Assembly (NCBI GenBank): GCA_964247055.1
Contig: OZ176050.1
Location: forward strand, 8,184,001 to 8,248,000
DNA: 64,000 nt
Source of the DNA: Paragordius varius
Lineage: Eukaryota > Nematomorpha
Reading direction: 5' to 3'
Below, piece after piece: positions 1-12,017 of this stretch; the stretch's first letter is position 1, and each line of letters starts with the position of its first letter. Under the pieces are notes generated by a model that saw only the letters and a program-made list of their open reading frames with translations, ran no database searches and had not been told where the DNA came from. The position numbers were made by a program, and so were the translations under genes.

Positions 1-576
1 CAACGTGACATGTGGGCCTTAGCTAAATTTAAAAATAATACAAAGTAAACCATTTTTTATTTTTCTATCAATATTAGAGATTAAGAATTAAAAATAGCTT
101 TCATTTTAGCTTTAATATCAAATAAATACCATATTTTGCAAAAATATTGTAAAATAAAAATGGCGCCGAAGTAGTTTGATATGGAACTTTTTTTTAAAAC
201 CAAATTTTATTTATATATTTTACCTTATTTATATATTTTAATTAGGATGGAACCAAATATATAAATTGGGACCACTTCTTTCAGTAGTTTATAAATATAA
301 ATTTAAATATAGTTTGGAGTATGTAGATACCTCAATTAATCGGATTAAAGGAAGACGATATTTTAAATTTAAAATAAATGGCGACGAAATAGTTTGACAT
401 GGAACTTTTTTTTCAAAGGAAATATATTATTTAGATATTTTGGCATATTTATATATTTTTTATTTAATAGAAGCATAAATTTAAATTGGGACCGTTTCCT
501 TCAGTAGTTTTTCAAAAATCCTAAATTAAATTTTGTCTGGGGTGTTCAGATACCATAATTTGAATCGTTGTGTTAA
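1..576 (+). mobile_element. piggyBac-like MITE, copy A (5' end outside window)
   Basis: Non-autonomous element cut by the window start. It shares its body with copies at 2561, 6417, 6988, 34883, 43655 and 59686. Its right end reads as a degenerate form of GAATCGAAGTGTTAA at 561-576. Better copies run from TTAA-CACTT to AAGTG-TTAA. A TTAA target and a CACTT terminus match piggyBac-superfamily ends, so the family call is by termini only and no transposase is present. This copy carries an internal tandem duplication: the segment with GGCGCCGAAGTAGTTTGA near 160 recurs as GGCGACGAAATAGTTTGA near 380. Confidence 0.7.
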
Positions 577-859
577 TCGCGTGTCTTTTAATAAATTTAT
601 GGCAAACTTTTATAAATAATTTATTGACAATATAATAATTTCTCATTGTATAATTATGTCCACTTTTTTGAAAATTGCATTTATGAAAAAGGGACTTAAC
701 GGCACAGAGTTTGAGATGAGACTTATAAAAATATATGCATATATAAACAAATATTAGTTTTTCTGAAAATTAGCATGAGAGCCAAGCTAACGGTGACATT
801 ATTACATGGAGTAGGGTTCTACACAGGGGTTATAAAAAAAATGGCCAATATACTCTTTT

Positions 860-2110
860 ATACGAGTCTATACATACGGTGATGGCAAAAAAGTCCTGAT
901 GAAAAATATATCATCTGATAGCAAAATGTACAGGATTATCATGGTGCTTTTGGTTTTGGCCCCTACGAGTGATTTAAGAAAGTATCTATACTTTTGTGGT
1001 AAGTGCTCCGTATAAAGCGGGGATTCGCGCACAATTTTTATATAAATTTTTTTTGGTGAAAGTAAATATTCTATTCCAAAAAATATCATTAAATATACTA
1101 CATATAAAAAGCAAAAAAATATTTTCAAAAAATTTAAATGATTAAATGTGGGCTCCCAAAATCTCAAATCGCTCTTCTATGGATTACACTTGATAAACGC
1201 AAAGCTGTTATTCTAAAAATTTGATATATAAAAATTTTCATTCAACTAAAGATATTTTTATCAAAATGTAGTTTATATATTTTATTGATATATTTTGGAA
1301 AATAGCCTCTAGCTTTTACAAAAAAATATTTCAAAAAAAATATTGTCTATTTCCTATAATGGAGCAGTTACAAAATAAATGATAAAAATGTTCTATATCA
1401 TTTGTAAAAGCCAAACCAAAAGCACCAAGATAATCGTGATATATTTTCCTATTAAAATATATGTGTATCAGGATTTATTTTTTATGGACACTGTGCAATG
1501 TCTTAGGGTTTTCCCATATTGGAGTCTTCAGCATGTAAGTTTCACATGATTGTGCATTTTACAAAGGTGGGCCGTAACAATATAAAATATGTCATTAAAT
1601 TCTAAATTTAAATTTTAAGAAAACTATGCTTATTTAAAAAAACTTGATATTATTATCTAGCATATACTAAAATATTTGATCGGGAAATTTCGGCCTTTTG
1701 CCTTTACTTTAATTATTTTATAAGTTCCAAAAATTCGAATCTTTGTCCTCAACCCTAATATATGTGTTATGCTTACACTAGGTAGACGGGACGTGTAAAA
1801 AAATCCTGAGGGAATGCATATATTATCAATGATAATTGTATCGGAATTCTCATGGTGCATTTTAGTTTTGGGGCCTTTAATTGATTTATGAAAGTTAATT
1901 ATACTTTTGTAGTAAATGCCCCATATCAGAAAATGACAAAATCGCAAATTTTGTTAAATAAATTTTGAATAAAGAAAAATGCTTTATTCCAAAAAATACT
2001 AAAACATATCACAAACCACATAAAAGCAAAACAATATTTTTATAATATCTGTAATTTTAGATGTATCTGAAAGTGCAAATAATGGGCTACCTTTCTGTTA
2101 AAATAAACGC
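860..2110. repeat. Unnamed dispersed repeat, two direct copies and one inverted piece
   Basis: The segment around 860-1180 recurs in the same orientation around 1780-2110. Shared landmarks are CATGGTGC, TTTTGG, GATTTA and ACTTTTGT in the same order. A shorter inverted piece lies near 1380-1480, and a fragment near 54220-54310 shows the same GTGATTTAAGAAAGT block. Similarity is moderate, roughly 70-75% by eye. No termini or coding sequence were identified. The open frames here are A/T-biased and judged chance. The rest of 577-2560 shows nothing I can assign. Confidence 0.45.
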
Positions 2111-2560
2111 AAAAAGGCCGATTCACGATAATTTATATATAGTAGATTATGTCATCAATCTTTTTGAACAAAGTTTTGTTGAAACACACTCCATACAATT
2201 TTGAGGCATGATAGAAACGGTATAAAAACACTTCAATATCGATGATGCTGAACATATCACCTCAGAAATTTAAATATTGGTTGGTCATAAAATTTATGTT
2301 GAATAACATTATTTTACAAAAATTAACCCATATTTTAAACCAAAGGATAAAAAGGAATCAAATGAAAGCGAAAAACTAAGTTGCGTCATCTTTGATGGTG
2401 CCCAGTTTATTGTAAGCCACTTTACATTTTTTACCAATAGGCAATACAGTAGCGAATAGATAGGTTAAAAACAATTAAACATTTTCCCCATCTAACAACA
2501 TTAAGTTTGTCTAATTATGGTCAAAAGCTGTTTATATCACATGATTGGTGAGTAGTATAT

Positions 2561-3076
2561 TTAACACTTCAATTCAAATGGGGGTATCTAAATACCCGAT
2601 ACTAAATTTGAATTGGGATTTTTAGAAAACTATCGTCTCAATTTAAATTTATGCTTATATCTGAATAAAAATGATATAAATATACCAAAATATCTAAATA
2701 AAACTTTGTTTTAAAAAAAAGTTCCATGTCAAACTACTTCGTCGACATTTTTATTTTGCAAAATTTTTGCTGAATATCGTCTTAATTTAAAAGGTAAAAT
2801 TGAAGCATATTTTTATTTAAATTACATCTAACATTGATTTTACCACTGGACACATGTAACGTTCATTAAATTTTTACCTTTCGGTTTTAGCTTAAAATAA
2901 ATAATATCAAGTATTTTGGAATACATTTTTATTATATTTCGGTTGATTAATGTTATATAAGTGCAAAATTTTGCCATGGTTTTGTTTCCTTCCATATTTT
3001 TTAAAGAATTTAAGTTTAAAGAGGCCTGGGGTATCCAACTACCCCAATTTGAATCGAAGAATGTCTCAAATGTTAA
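2561..3076 (-). mobile_element. piggyBac-like MITE, copy B
   Basis: Starts with TTAACACTTCAATTCAAATG and runs through the family body in reverse orientation. It ends past the conserved block GGTATCCAACTACCCC near 3030. The distal end has decayed, but TGTTAA is still present at 3071-3076. About 520 bp, non-coding. It lies just downstream of BOLA3. Confidence 0.7.
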
Positions 3077-3479
3077 AGTTGTAATCCCTAATAATATTTA
3101 TATATTTGCGTAAAGCTATTTAAATTATATTATTATCATTTTCCATATTTTCTCGAAAAATTAATAAAACAGTGCTGTTTAAAAGGCTAACTTTATATCA
3201 ATTTAATTTGGTTTTAGATTCTAATATATTTAACATGTCAAATTTAAACTAAGAAATTTGATATGTTATCAAAGCTATGCTATTTGTTTAACCTTTAAAC
3301 CAACCTAATTTTTGGCTTTCTGTGTTTCAAGCATTTTTTCGCTTTAGCTAGTGTGCCAATTTTTTTCAGAGTGCCATTACTGTGGATATCCAAAAATTTG
3401 TAAAAGCCATAAAATTTAAATTATTTAAAAATATATTCTATAAAAATGTACACTTTAATATAAAATAATGGAAACAAAA

Positions 3480-3837
3480 TTATTCTGATGACGTGTGAAT
3501 TCTCCACCCATGTAAATCTTGAATTTCAGATTTTAATGCCTAAAATAGATCAAACCAAACCTCATTTACAAGTTGATGTTGTTTAACGGGAGTTAGGTCT
3601 TTAAACATATTGGAAATAACTTGAATATCATACATACCACCACATCCTCCTATATTTTATTATAATATTGAACCTGAAATATCTGTTACTTTAACTTCCG
3701 AATTCGGAAAATATTTTGCTAATTTATCATATATATTTTTTTCTCCGGCTGTTAAATGGTTGCATAACTTTCTGAAAAAATATTTATTTCCTTTATACTA
3801 AAATAGTTAAAAAAAATACTAAGCACAAGTGCCTCAT
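3480..3837 (-). CDS. BOLA3: BolA-like protein 3 (mitochondrial Fe-S cluster maturation factor)
   Basis: Four exons on the minus strand: 3837-3820, 3797-3674, 3649-3561 and 3539-3480. They are joined by introns of 22, 24 and 21 nt, each GT...AG, giving 96 aa (human BOLA3 is about 107). The BolA fold signature is clear: VKVTDIS, then GGCGGMYDIQV with the conserved cysteine, then QHQLVNEALKSEI and LHGWRIHT. The family works with a glutaredoxin to deliver Fe-S clusters to mitochondrial enzymes. The N-terminus (MRHLCL, then a basic, aromatic stretch) could be a short mitochondrial presequence, which is inference. The start at 3837 is chosen because it opens the frame 22 bp from the divergent ERCC1 start. 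The identity is secure; the first 18-nt exon is less certain. Confidence 0.9.
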
Positions 3838-3859
3838 CACATAAATTTAAAATATATGA
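3838..3859. promoter_or_regulatory. 22-bp gap between divergent BOLA3 and ERCC1 start codons
   Basis: The predicted initiator ATGs of BOLA3 (3837, minus) and ERCC1 (3860, plus) face away from each other with 22 bp between them. Any core promoter must therefore lie within the gap or overlap the other gene's first exon. No TATA box or other motif is distinctive in this A/T-rich stretch. The call rests only on gene geometry. Confidence 0.4.
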
Positions 3860-6060
3860 ATGAAAGCGAATAAAGGCAATTACATTCTTGTCAATGAGAG
3901 GCAAGTAAATAGAAAATTAATATTCAGAAAGGAAACCCTGTTCTTAAATTTATTAAGAATGTTTCTTGGCAATACGCAACAATTTTACCAGATTTTATTG
4001 TTGGTGAAACTGCTGGAGTTTTGTATTTAAGGTAAAAAGAAAATAGTTTCAATAAAACAACTATACTTATTGTTTTAAGAATATAATTAAATTATTATAC
4101 CAAAATATATATATATATATATATATTACTAAGATATTGAGTTGATACATTAGCTTACAATGGCAAGCGATTTTTTGCCTGATAGGTTGATATAGGCAGT
4201 GAATGTTATAAGTTGACGAAATTAACGAAATTACTAGATTTTAATAATAGTATGTATTATATGCAATGGTTTCACATATATACTTCAAATTTGGATGTCG
4301 CATTATATAATGCTATTGCTAAAATGACATCTCTAATATAAATCCGTAGAGATGTCTATTTAAAAATTCAGTCTCGCAATATTTGATAAATTCAACCTTT
4401 GTTTAACTATTGAAACAATATTCTTTTTTCATATCTTAATAAGATTTAAATTACTAATCTTCTAATTTAAAGTCAAAAGGGTTTAAAATTTAGTTATTTT
4501 TGATAAACCACCATGTTGAAAAGTTTTTATATAGAAATGCCATTGTTTTAAATGCTTTATTCACCCATTGTATTTATTTATAGTTTGCGGTATCACCAAT
4601 TAAATCAAAATTACATCCATGAACGATTAAAAGAAGTTGGCCACTCTTTCGATTTGCGCATTTTATTGGTTCAAGTATGTGTAATTATCACATACAGGTT
4701 GATATTAGAGATCCTACCTTTTACTTGGAAGAATTGACTAAAATAGCCCTTTTGACTGATTTTACTATCGTTTTAGCTTGGAGGTACATATTAGAATATG
4801 TGCAATTATCTTACATTTATCAGAATTTTGTAGTATATTGATTTATAAATGCTTTTTAAAATATTAACTATGGATATTAATGCAAATTTAAGAGGTTAAT
4901 CGCTTAAAAATGAATATTATCAGTTATAGAGATTTAAAGATTAATAGACAAAGTCTTACATCAATCATATTATAAAATCTAAAATTTATGTTTAAAAAAC
5001 TATAATTTTTGCATATCTTATAGAGCCATACTGGTTAAATAAAAATAATTGGAAAAAAATCATGAAACTTTTATTATGTAAAAGAATAAATATTTATATT
5101 TTACTTGCTTGCTTTCATTGTTTTGTTTATATATTATATCAATTGTTTGAAAAGGAAATATATTATTACATTAAATAATATATCAATATAACCTCATAAT
5201 AAAAGTTTGGACGAAGCTGGACGTTATGTTGAAACATATAAAGCGTATGAGCACAAACCTCCAGATTTCATTATGGGTAAAGATCATGATATTACTCATT
5301 TTGCCCCTACCGAAGAAAATAAAGAGTCATTGCTTGATTTTCCTGCGCAATCTGAAAATACGGAACAAAATCTTTTTTTAATAGGTAGGAAAATTCTTTT
5401 ATCATATATGCTTGCTAAATACGGAACTCTTAACATAAGTTCCTTTATTGCGCATCTAAAGTTAAAAGCGCCAATGCCTTTTTTTGATTTTATGGTAATG
5501 ATCGTTATAATGTAAGTGTTTAATATTTTATATAAGGGGGGTTGGCAGCACTTTAAATATATATATATATATATATATATAAATTGCCGTTGACAAACAT
5601 TGATCACATATATAATTTGTCAATACAATATTTATGTATCTATTATATAGATGATGAATCACAAAGTGAAACATTCACTGGTGATAGCAACATTGATGAT
5701 GAGGATAAAAGGGCCTTTTTAAATGTTTTGTTAGCATCGTCCAAACAATCCCACCAAATCCTAAACAAAACCGATTGTTCTACCTTGTACAGTATTTTTA
5801 AAGGAGATTTTGCAGAGCTTGCCCAAAGCATAAATTATACCGGAACCAAAAATGCCAATGAAGATAATATGAGTGACAATCATAAAATTGATGCATGGTT
5901 AGGAAAAAAGGATGAAAAAGTTGATATAGCCTGTGATAAAATTGTTGATAAAGCTTCGCCAATTCCAATTACCAAATGTATAGATTTATCAATATTTTCT
6001 GGATTGGGTGATGTTAAAATTGCGAAACTAAAAACATTATTTAACACTCCATTTAAATAA
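3860..6060 (+). CDS. ERCC1: DNA excision repair protein ERCC1
   Basis: Non-catalytic partner of the XPF nuclease in nucleotide excision and crosslink repair. Exons: 3860-3904, 3928-4031, 4584-4674, 4698-4783, 5206-5384 and 5651-6060, phase-consistent, about 304 aa. Introns 1 and 3 are 23 nt. The central domain reads GNPVLKFIKNVSWQYA, then SLRYHQLNQNYIHERL and DLRILLVQVD, then AGRYVETYKAYEHKP. The C-terminal helix-hairpin-helix pair starts NKTD and ends FSGLGDVKIAKL. Only about 15 residues precede GNPVL, so the long vertebrate N-terminal tail is absent. An acidic linker separates the two domains, and about 50 extra residues split the HhH pair. The exon 5/6 junction is ambiguous: donor 5385 with acceptor 5650 gives the acidic linker, while donor 5512 with acceptor 5666 is also in phase. 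Confidence 0.92.
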
Positions 6061-6416
6061 TAGTCAATAAACCTTTAATAAATTTACTATACATCTTATA
6101 TTTATTAAAGATAGATAAAAATTTATTTGTGCTATTGTTTGTATGCAATCTATTAATTTTCAATATATTGGGAGTGGTCTCTACTAAACATAAATTTATA
6201 AATTTCCAATTTTTTAAAAAGTATAAAAAGAATTATTTGGGATCTGACGAGAATAATTCTATTTGTTTTATACCTTTTATTGTAACATAAAAAGACGACC
6301 ACAATATATAAGTTTGATAATTTTTGCTTATGTATTTAATCCGGATATTTTCAGCCTTTATATAGTATTATTTAAAAAAACCTTTTTAAAATCACGCATA
6401 TTAATATTTATTTATT

Positions 6417-6955
6417 TTACACTTTGATTATTGGATATCCAAATACCCCAGACAATATTAAAGTTGATATTTTTAAAAAACTGCTGAAGAAAAGGGTTTT
6501 AATTTAAATTTGTGCTTCTATCCTAATGAAAATTATATAAGTAAGCCAAAATATCGAAATAGAATATAGTTTTGGAAAAAAAGATCCGTATCAAACTATT
6601 TGGACGCCATTTTTATTTTACAACATTTTTGCAAAATATCGATTTCTTTCATTCTAAGCCTAAAATTAAGTTTATAATTTTAATAAAAACAGAAAAAGTG
6701 GTATATTTTGCATTATTTTTTTATTTAGCTCATTCAGACATGTCATATTGGCTAATTTTACCTTTCAGTAACTCTGAATATACAAAATCAAGGATTTTTA
6801 TAATTTTTTAATATATTTCGGTTCATTAATGTTAAATAAGGCAAATTTTTGCCATGGATTAAATTTATTACAGATTGTTTAAATTATTAATTTTTAACAA
6901 GCCTGAGGTATCTAACTACCCCAATCTGAATCGAATATGTTGTATCCAAGTGTTT
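6417..6955 (-). mobile_element. piggyBac-like MITE, copy C
   Basis: Reverse-orientation family member. It starts near ACTTTGATTATTGG at 6420 and ends with GTTGTATCCAAGTG at about 6939-6952. Target bases have decayed. It lies 33 bp from copy D in the opposite orientation, so C and D form an inverted pair of about 1.15 kb. The frame at 6572-6811 is inside this element and is not a gene. The stretch 6061-6416, after ERCC1, holds an AATAAA-like signal at 6067 and nothing else I can assign. Confidence 0.7.
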
Positions 6956-6987
6956 AGTAAATCTTATGTTTTTAACATATGACGCTT

Positions 6988-7574
6988 ATAACACTTGGAT
7001 ACAACACAATCATTTTAGTCCTTCGATTCAAATTGGGGTAGTTGGATACCCCAAGCCTGTTTAAAATTAATACTTTAAAAATTATGGAAGGTATAGAAAC
7101 CATGGCAAAATTTTGCACTTATATGACATTAATAATCCGGAATATATAAAAAACTTTTTTCAAAAATACTTGATATTACTTATTTTAAGGCAAAACTCAA
7201 ATGTAAAAATTTAGTCAACGTGACATGTGTGCATTGGCTAAATTAAAAAATAATACAAAAAACCATTTTTTCTATTTATATCTATGTTAGATGTGATTTA
7301 AATAGTAAAGTATCTTTAATTAAGCCCTGAAAAATAAATAACAACGATATTTTACAAAAATTTTGCAAAATAAAAATGGCGTCGAAGTAGTTTGACATGG
7401 AACATTTTTTTCAAAACGAAATTTTATTAAAATATTTTAGCTTATTTATATAATTTTTATTAAGATAGAAGCATAAATTTAAATTAGGACCATTTCCTTC
7501 AGTAGTTTTTTTGAAATTACGATTTTAAATTAGTCTGGGGGATTTATATACCCCAATTTGAATCGAAGTGTTAA
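6988..7574 (+). mobile_element. piggyBac-like MITE, copy D
   Basis: One of the two most complete copies. It starts CACTTGGATACAACAC at 6992 and ends GAATCGAAGTG plus TTAA at 7571-7574. Subterminal blocks GATTCAAATTGGGGTAG near both ends are inverted relative to each other. Length is about 585 bp and it is non-coding. It ends 34 bp before the first hAT element. Confidence 0.75.
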
Positions 7575-7608
7575 AATAACTATTATGTATATGTGCTATA
7601 ATATAATC

Positions 7609-10130
7609 CAGTGATACTCACCAAAAAAATTTGACGGGCCAAATAAAATATATATTTTTTTCGAGGGATATGAACCTTATAATGGCAAATATTCCATAGA
7701 TATTTGAACATATGCACATATTCTCTAAATCAGTACAAGGAATTTTTTACGGATGGCATGTAAATCTAGCTAAAAACTCGTTATTCACCATTTGTTTTAA
7801 AAAATTAAAATATTTTGATAACATATATTTTGATATTAACCAATAATTTTTAACAAATTTGTTATTGCCTCATGACGGGCCAATTTTAATACGTCGTCCA
7901 TATGATCATCGATTAAGCGATTTTTATATGTATTCTTGACATACTTCATTTTTTAAAATGCCATCTCACATGTGTAAATGGAGGGAAAAACAGTTAGGAT
8001 AACTTTAGCACATTTTTTTATATTTTCATATTTATTTGGCACATCTTGCCAAAACTTTACATATCTTTCTTCCCCCCGATTGTCCTTGAATATAACCTCC
8101 AAGATGGAATCATTTTTAAAATCTACGAATTCGTGAATGATATGCACCTGATCAAAACCGAAATCCCCTTGCTTAATATTGGATATATCCATATGCTATG
8201 GATTTTTAACGAGTTTTAAGCAATTTTTAATACTTAATTCTTGAAATATGAATTTCATTAGATAAAAATGTTAAATGATTGTCTATTATTAAATTAATCT
8301 CCGCGGTAAATTCCCTATTTTCTTCATGAATCGTTTTAAGTGTTGGAAAATATAGGGTGTTTTATTTAAAATCTGTTTATATATTATTAATTTTTCTTGA
8401 AAAGCAAATATTTGATTAGCAAATTGGGTTATTTTTTGGTCCCTTGAAGAATTATATTAAAAATATTAAGTTTATAAGTAATTTCGCAAACAGGCTATCA
8501 AAACCCACCATTTGTCACTATTAATTTCCTCGTCAAACTTTCTGTCATCTTTTATAAATAATAGATTTTTATGTCTCAAACAAAAAATCTATTTAATACT
8601 TTGCAAAGGCTTAGCCATCTCACAGCGGTGTACAAAAGGATATCATCAAACTCACTGTGATTATCTTTCAAAAGGTTTTTAAATTTACGGCGCTTGATTT
8701 CTCTACCACGGATGTGGTTAACTATATCCACAACTGTTTTAATTAATGAATTGATGATTCATCATTTACGCGCGAAACCAAGTTTTGCTGATGAATATAG
8801 CCGTGAAAAAATAAAATATTATGTAAAATATAGTTTTTCAAAAGAGGAATAAATCCTTTGTTTATTCCAATCATAGAGAGACATATCTGTGCAGATTGAA
8901 ACCATTTTTTTATGGAAATACCATTATTATCGAAAAAAGTACTAATTATTTCGAGAAAATCACTTCTTTTTGTGGTATTATTCATTGGTAAAATTTTTAA
9001 ATTCCTCGTTGATTATGTTGTCGTTGCGAAATCTCACGAAGAGCGCACATTGACGTGTTGAACTAATATCAGTGCTAGAATCAATAGCAATACTAAAATA
9101 TTTGCAGTTTTTTAGAGTCAATAATGTATTGTTAAAAATATCATATCTTCAATGCGTCGAGCACACGTTGAATCAGAGAGTTGAAGTTTATAATTTGCCT
9201 ATGATTTAATCTTTATTATGGAATTTATCAAATAAAAAAGCGCAACCATTTATTAAACATTTTTTATTAGTTGGGAATCAGTAAACGGTTTCATATTTTT
9301 TCCTAAAATAGAGTAAATTTTATACAAAGCTAATGTTACAGCTTTTTTCTGGGAGAAAGGTACGGACATAATAGCTTTTTCTTTCTGGTATAAATTCTTA
9401 ATTTTTTATATTTTTCGTTTGTTTCCTCATGATTTTCTGGTAATTTATAAGAATGATGGATTGTAAAATGTCTTTCAATATTATAATTTATTATACTTAT
9501 GTATTCTTTACATATAAAGCAGGTAACTTTTTATTTAAAACGACAAAGAATTCTTCTTTCCATTCTATTTTAAAGAAGCAATTTTTAACGGATAATTTAC
9601 GTTTTAGCATGATGTCATCCTAATAATTTATGTTTTAATATTTTGTAAATTTTTTAAAAAATAGGAATATAATTTGAATTATGTTATAAAAAACAGGTCG
9701 AAATTTAATGATGTTGATTTGAAAAATATTTTATGGGAATGAGTTATAAAAATCATATATGCAGGATAGCAATCAAAAGAATATGTTTATGCAAGTTTGG
9801 GTGAAAGGCTTGCTAAAATACAAATAAGGAAAGCAATAAAAATTTCAAAATAGAAAAGAAAATAAAAATCAGAAACAGAAACAAGGTTTGCCAAAATTTT
9901 GTAATCATTTAATTGTAAGGAAATTTTTTTACATTTCGAATTGGGTAAAAAATAGAAATTACAAAATTCAATTTAAAGAAAATAAATTCATATTAAAATA
10001 AGCGAAGATTCGATTTATGTGTATTTTAAAAATTCATCAATATAAAAAATAATTTAAGTATCAATATGGTCATAGGTCAATTATAAAGCACTCTTAGGGC
10101 CGCATGCGGCCCGCGGTTTGAGTACCACTG
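7609..10130 (-). mobile_element. hAT DNA transposon 1, full length but decayed
   Basis: Terminal inverted repeats CAGTGATACTCA (7609-7620) and TGAGTACCACTG (10119-10130) are typical hAT ends. Next to the right end is a GC-rich block, GGGCCGCATGCGGCCCGCGG. The interior holds a broken transposase on the minus strand. Flanking 8-mers (ATATAATC and ATATTCAA) share only their first four bases, so the target duplication has largely decayed. Confidence 0.8.
7953..9610 (-). pseudogene. hAT transposase relic (ZBED5/GTF2IRD2-like group)
   Basis: Read on the minus strand, the relic starts MLKRKLSVKNCFFKIEW, matching the N-terminal KRK...W block of these transposases. It continues with a degenerate zinc-finger region (NIERHF...HH), then near 8743-8985 the segment INKGFIPLLKN...IHQQNL, resembling the family's I-H-Q-E-x-L motif. 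It ends near 7953-8192 with a dimerisation region (LTVFPSIYTCEMAF). Several stops and frameshifts separate these blocks, so it cannot encode an active protein. Domestication is unlikely given the breaks. Confidence 0.75.
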
Positions 10131-10313
10131 ATATTCAAAGATGTATATTTATTTTAAATCTTTATTCGAAGTATTTTTTAGCGAAAAAGAAAAATATATA
10201 GCGGCGAAAATATGAGGTCGGGATTTATTTACAATTTGTTTTTTTTTCGTTAATGTGCCAAAAAAACATAGAATGCATTCCCTTAAATAATTTCCTAATA
10301 GATGGTAAATGGT
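10131..10313. other. Short spacer between two hAT elements
   Basis: 183 bp of host-like A/T-rich sequence separating hAT 1 from hAT 2. It ends with the left copy of the hAT 2 target duplication, TAAATGGT (10306-10313). Nothing else is recognisable. Confidence 0.5.
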
Positions 10314-10584
10314 TAAGGTGACCAGATTTTTTGAAGGAAAAAGCGGGACAAATCTGAGAAAGGGGGGGGGGGTTATGAGGTGGGGTGTACAACCAAAAAT
10401 TTTTATACAAAAAATTTATTGTAGTATTTATTTATTTTTAACACAAATACATTATAAATATAAAAAAATATTTAATTCCTTGGTATATTTTTTTATTTGA
10501 GTGAATGCGTTTAGCAGATTGTTATCATTTTATAAAATATTGTAGAAGTCTTTACAAGAATTTGTCAAATTATATTTGACAGAT

Positions 10585-12005
10585 AAAATGGTAAAGTTTC
10601 AACATTTAAATTTGATTTTTCCGATGTCCACATGCGATTTACTGTGGAAAAAACGCGCTCAGTAGCAGCGTTGGTTCCACGTAAAGATAATGCAAATTCT
10701 ACAATTTTTAAATATTGTATGGAACATAGTTTGTTTCAAAATGATGAAATATTTCTAACCATTTCTTTTTTACTGTATTTTTTTCTGTTGTCCATAATTT
10801 AAGTTTTTCATTATTAATATATTTTATAACTAATGATATTTTAGAAAAAATATATTTTCTGAAAGGTTACTTTTTGGGAATTTTTGGGAGATGCAGAAAT
10901 GATTTTTGAACATCGCACCAATTAAATTCTGGTTTTAATGTTATCCAATGAAAATGATCAATTACATTAAATTGCACCGTCCAGTCTTCCAATAATCTTT
11001 ACAGTTTGTATAAAACACTTTTAATGGTACAGGATATCTTGGCGATTTATTGAGCCAAGGATCATTTTTTAAAATTCCTTCGATTGCTGTCAGAAGAGCA
11101 AACCAACGAGTTTTACAATATTCAAGCATTTTTTAATATTGAACTTCTGCATTTGCACAGAATTTCTTAAGCGTTTCAACGCGTACCGTGTATATAAAAA
11201 TAGGAATATACCTTAACAACTACATTTTCCACATCTAATGGTAACAAATCAGCAGCTGTTTAAATAGCGTTGTGTGTTATATGCGCTACACACCCAACGT
11301 CAATAATGGATTAAGATTATCTGCTATTACTGAAAATTATTTTTTGTTCTCTCCTTGCTTTTCCACCGAAGTTCGTATCGGTATTGTCACCGCAATATGC
11401 GATGATTTTGTCTTTTAAATTATTTTCCTAGAATATTCATTATTGAAGTAAAATTATGTCGGAATTCGCACCGGGTAGAGAAATAAAATTTTAATTTCAT
11501 TCCGGTTGTACCAAAATATTTTATTAACGTGGGAAATATTTTTGTTTCCTGATTTGATACATCAGAATATGGCGATAGGAAATTAATTTTCAGCAAATCT
11601 TTTTGTATTCAGAAAATGCATGTGGAGAAAGGACAATGCGTACAATGGCTTCAGCCTTTATACGGGCACGAATAACATGTGAGGTACAATCCATAAATCT
11701 AAAGGAATGATTGTGATTAACGCGTTAGATAAAACGCCTTGGGCTAGTGCCAAATTCTTTACTTCCTCTCCAAAAGCGTTTTTACGATAAAAATCGCTCA
11801 TTTTGTAAGATGATGCCACCATATCTAAACGTTTTTTTATGTTTCTGTGTTTCCATATGCTTTGTAATATCATGCTTGCCGCCATGTGCTAGGGTGAATT
11901 CCCCCTCGCATATCATTTAACAGATGATTCATTCTTCGTTTTTTTGATAAAAGGAAATTCTTTCATTAAATCATCGTTAAATTTACAACCTCTTTTTGTA
12001 CTCAT
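10585..12005 (-). pseudogene. hAT transposase relic of element 2
   Basis: From 12005 downward the minus strand reads MSTKRGCKFNDDLMKEFP, then FIKKTKN, the N-terminal signature of one hAT clade. A stop and frameshifts follow within about 40 codons. The C-terminal dimerisation region is well preserved near 10600-10715: FALSLRGTNAATERVFS, then MWTSEKSNLNVETL. Between them only fragments such as HSFRFMDCTSHVIRARIKAEA (11658-11760, frame-shifted) survive. It is not functional. Confidence 0.8.
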
Positions 12006-12017
12006 ATTTTAAACTTA

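Noticed and set aside
868..1947. Two related minus-strand frames of 96-99 codons
   Set aside because: They are the same dispersed repeat read twice. The frames do not share a conserved protein and are K/F/I/Y-rich noise.
4552..4737. Separate small gene starting at 4552
   Set aside because: Its first codons lie in an ERCC1 intron. The acceptor TTTATAG precedes the conserved LRYHQLN exon, and a 23-nt intron breaks the frame.
10309..10500. 63-codon frame starting before hAT 2
   Set aside because: It crosses the element border and poly-G tract; it is a chance frame.
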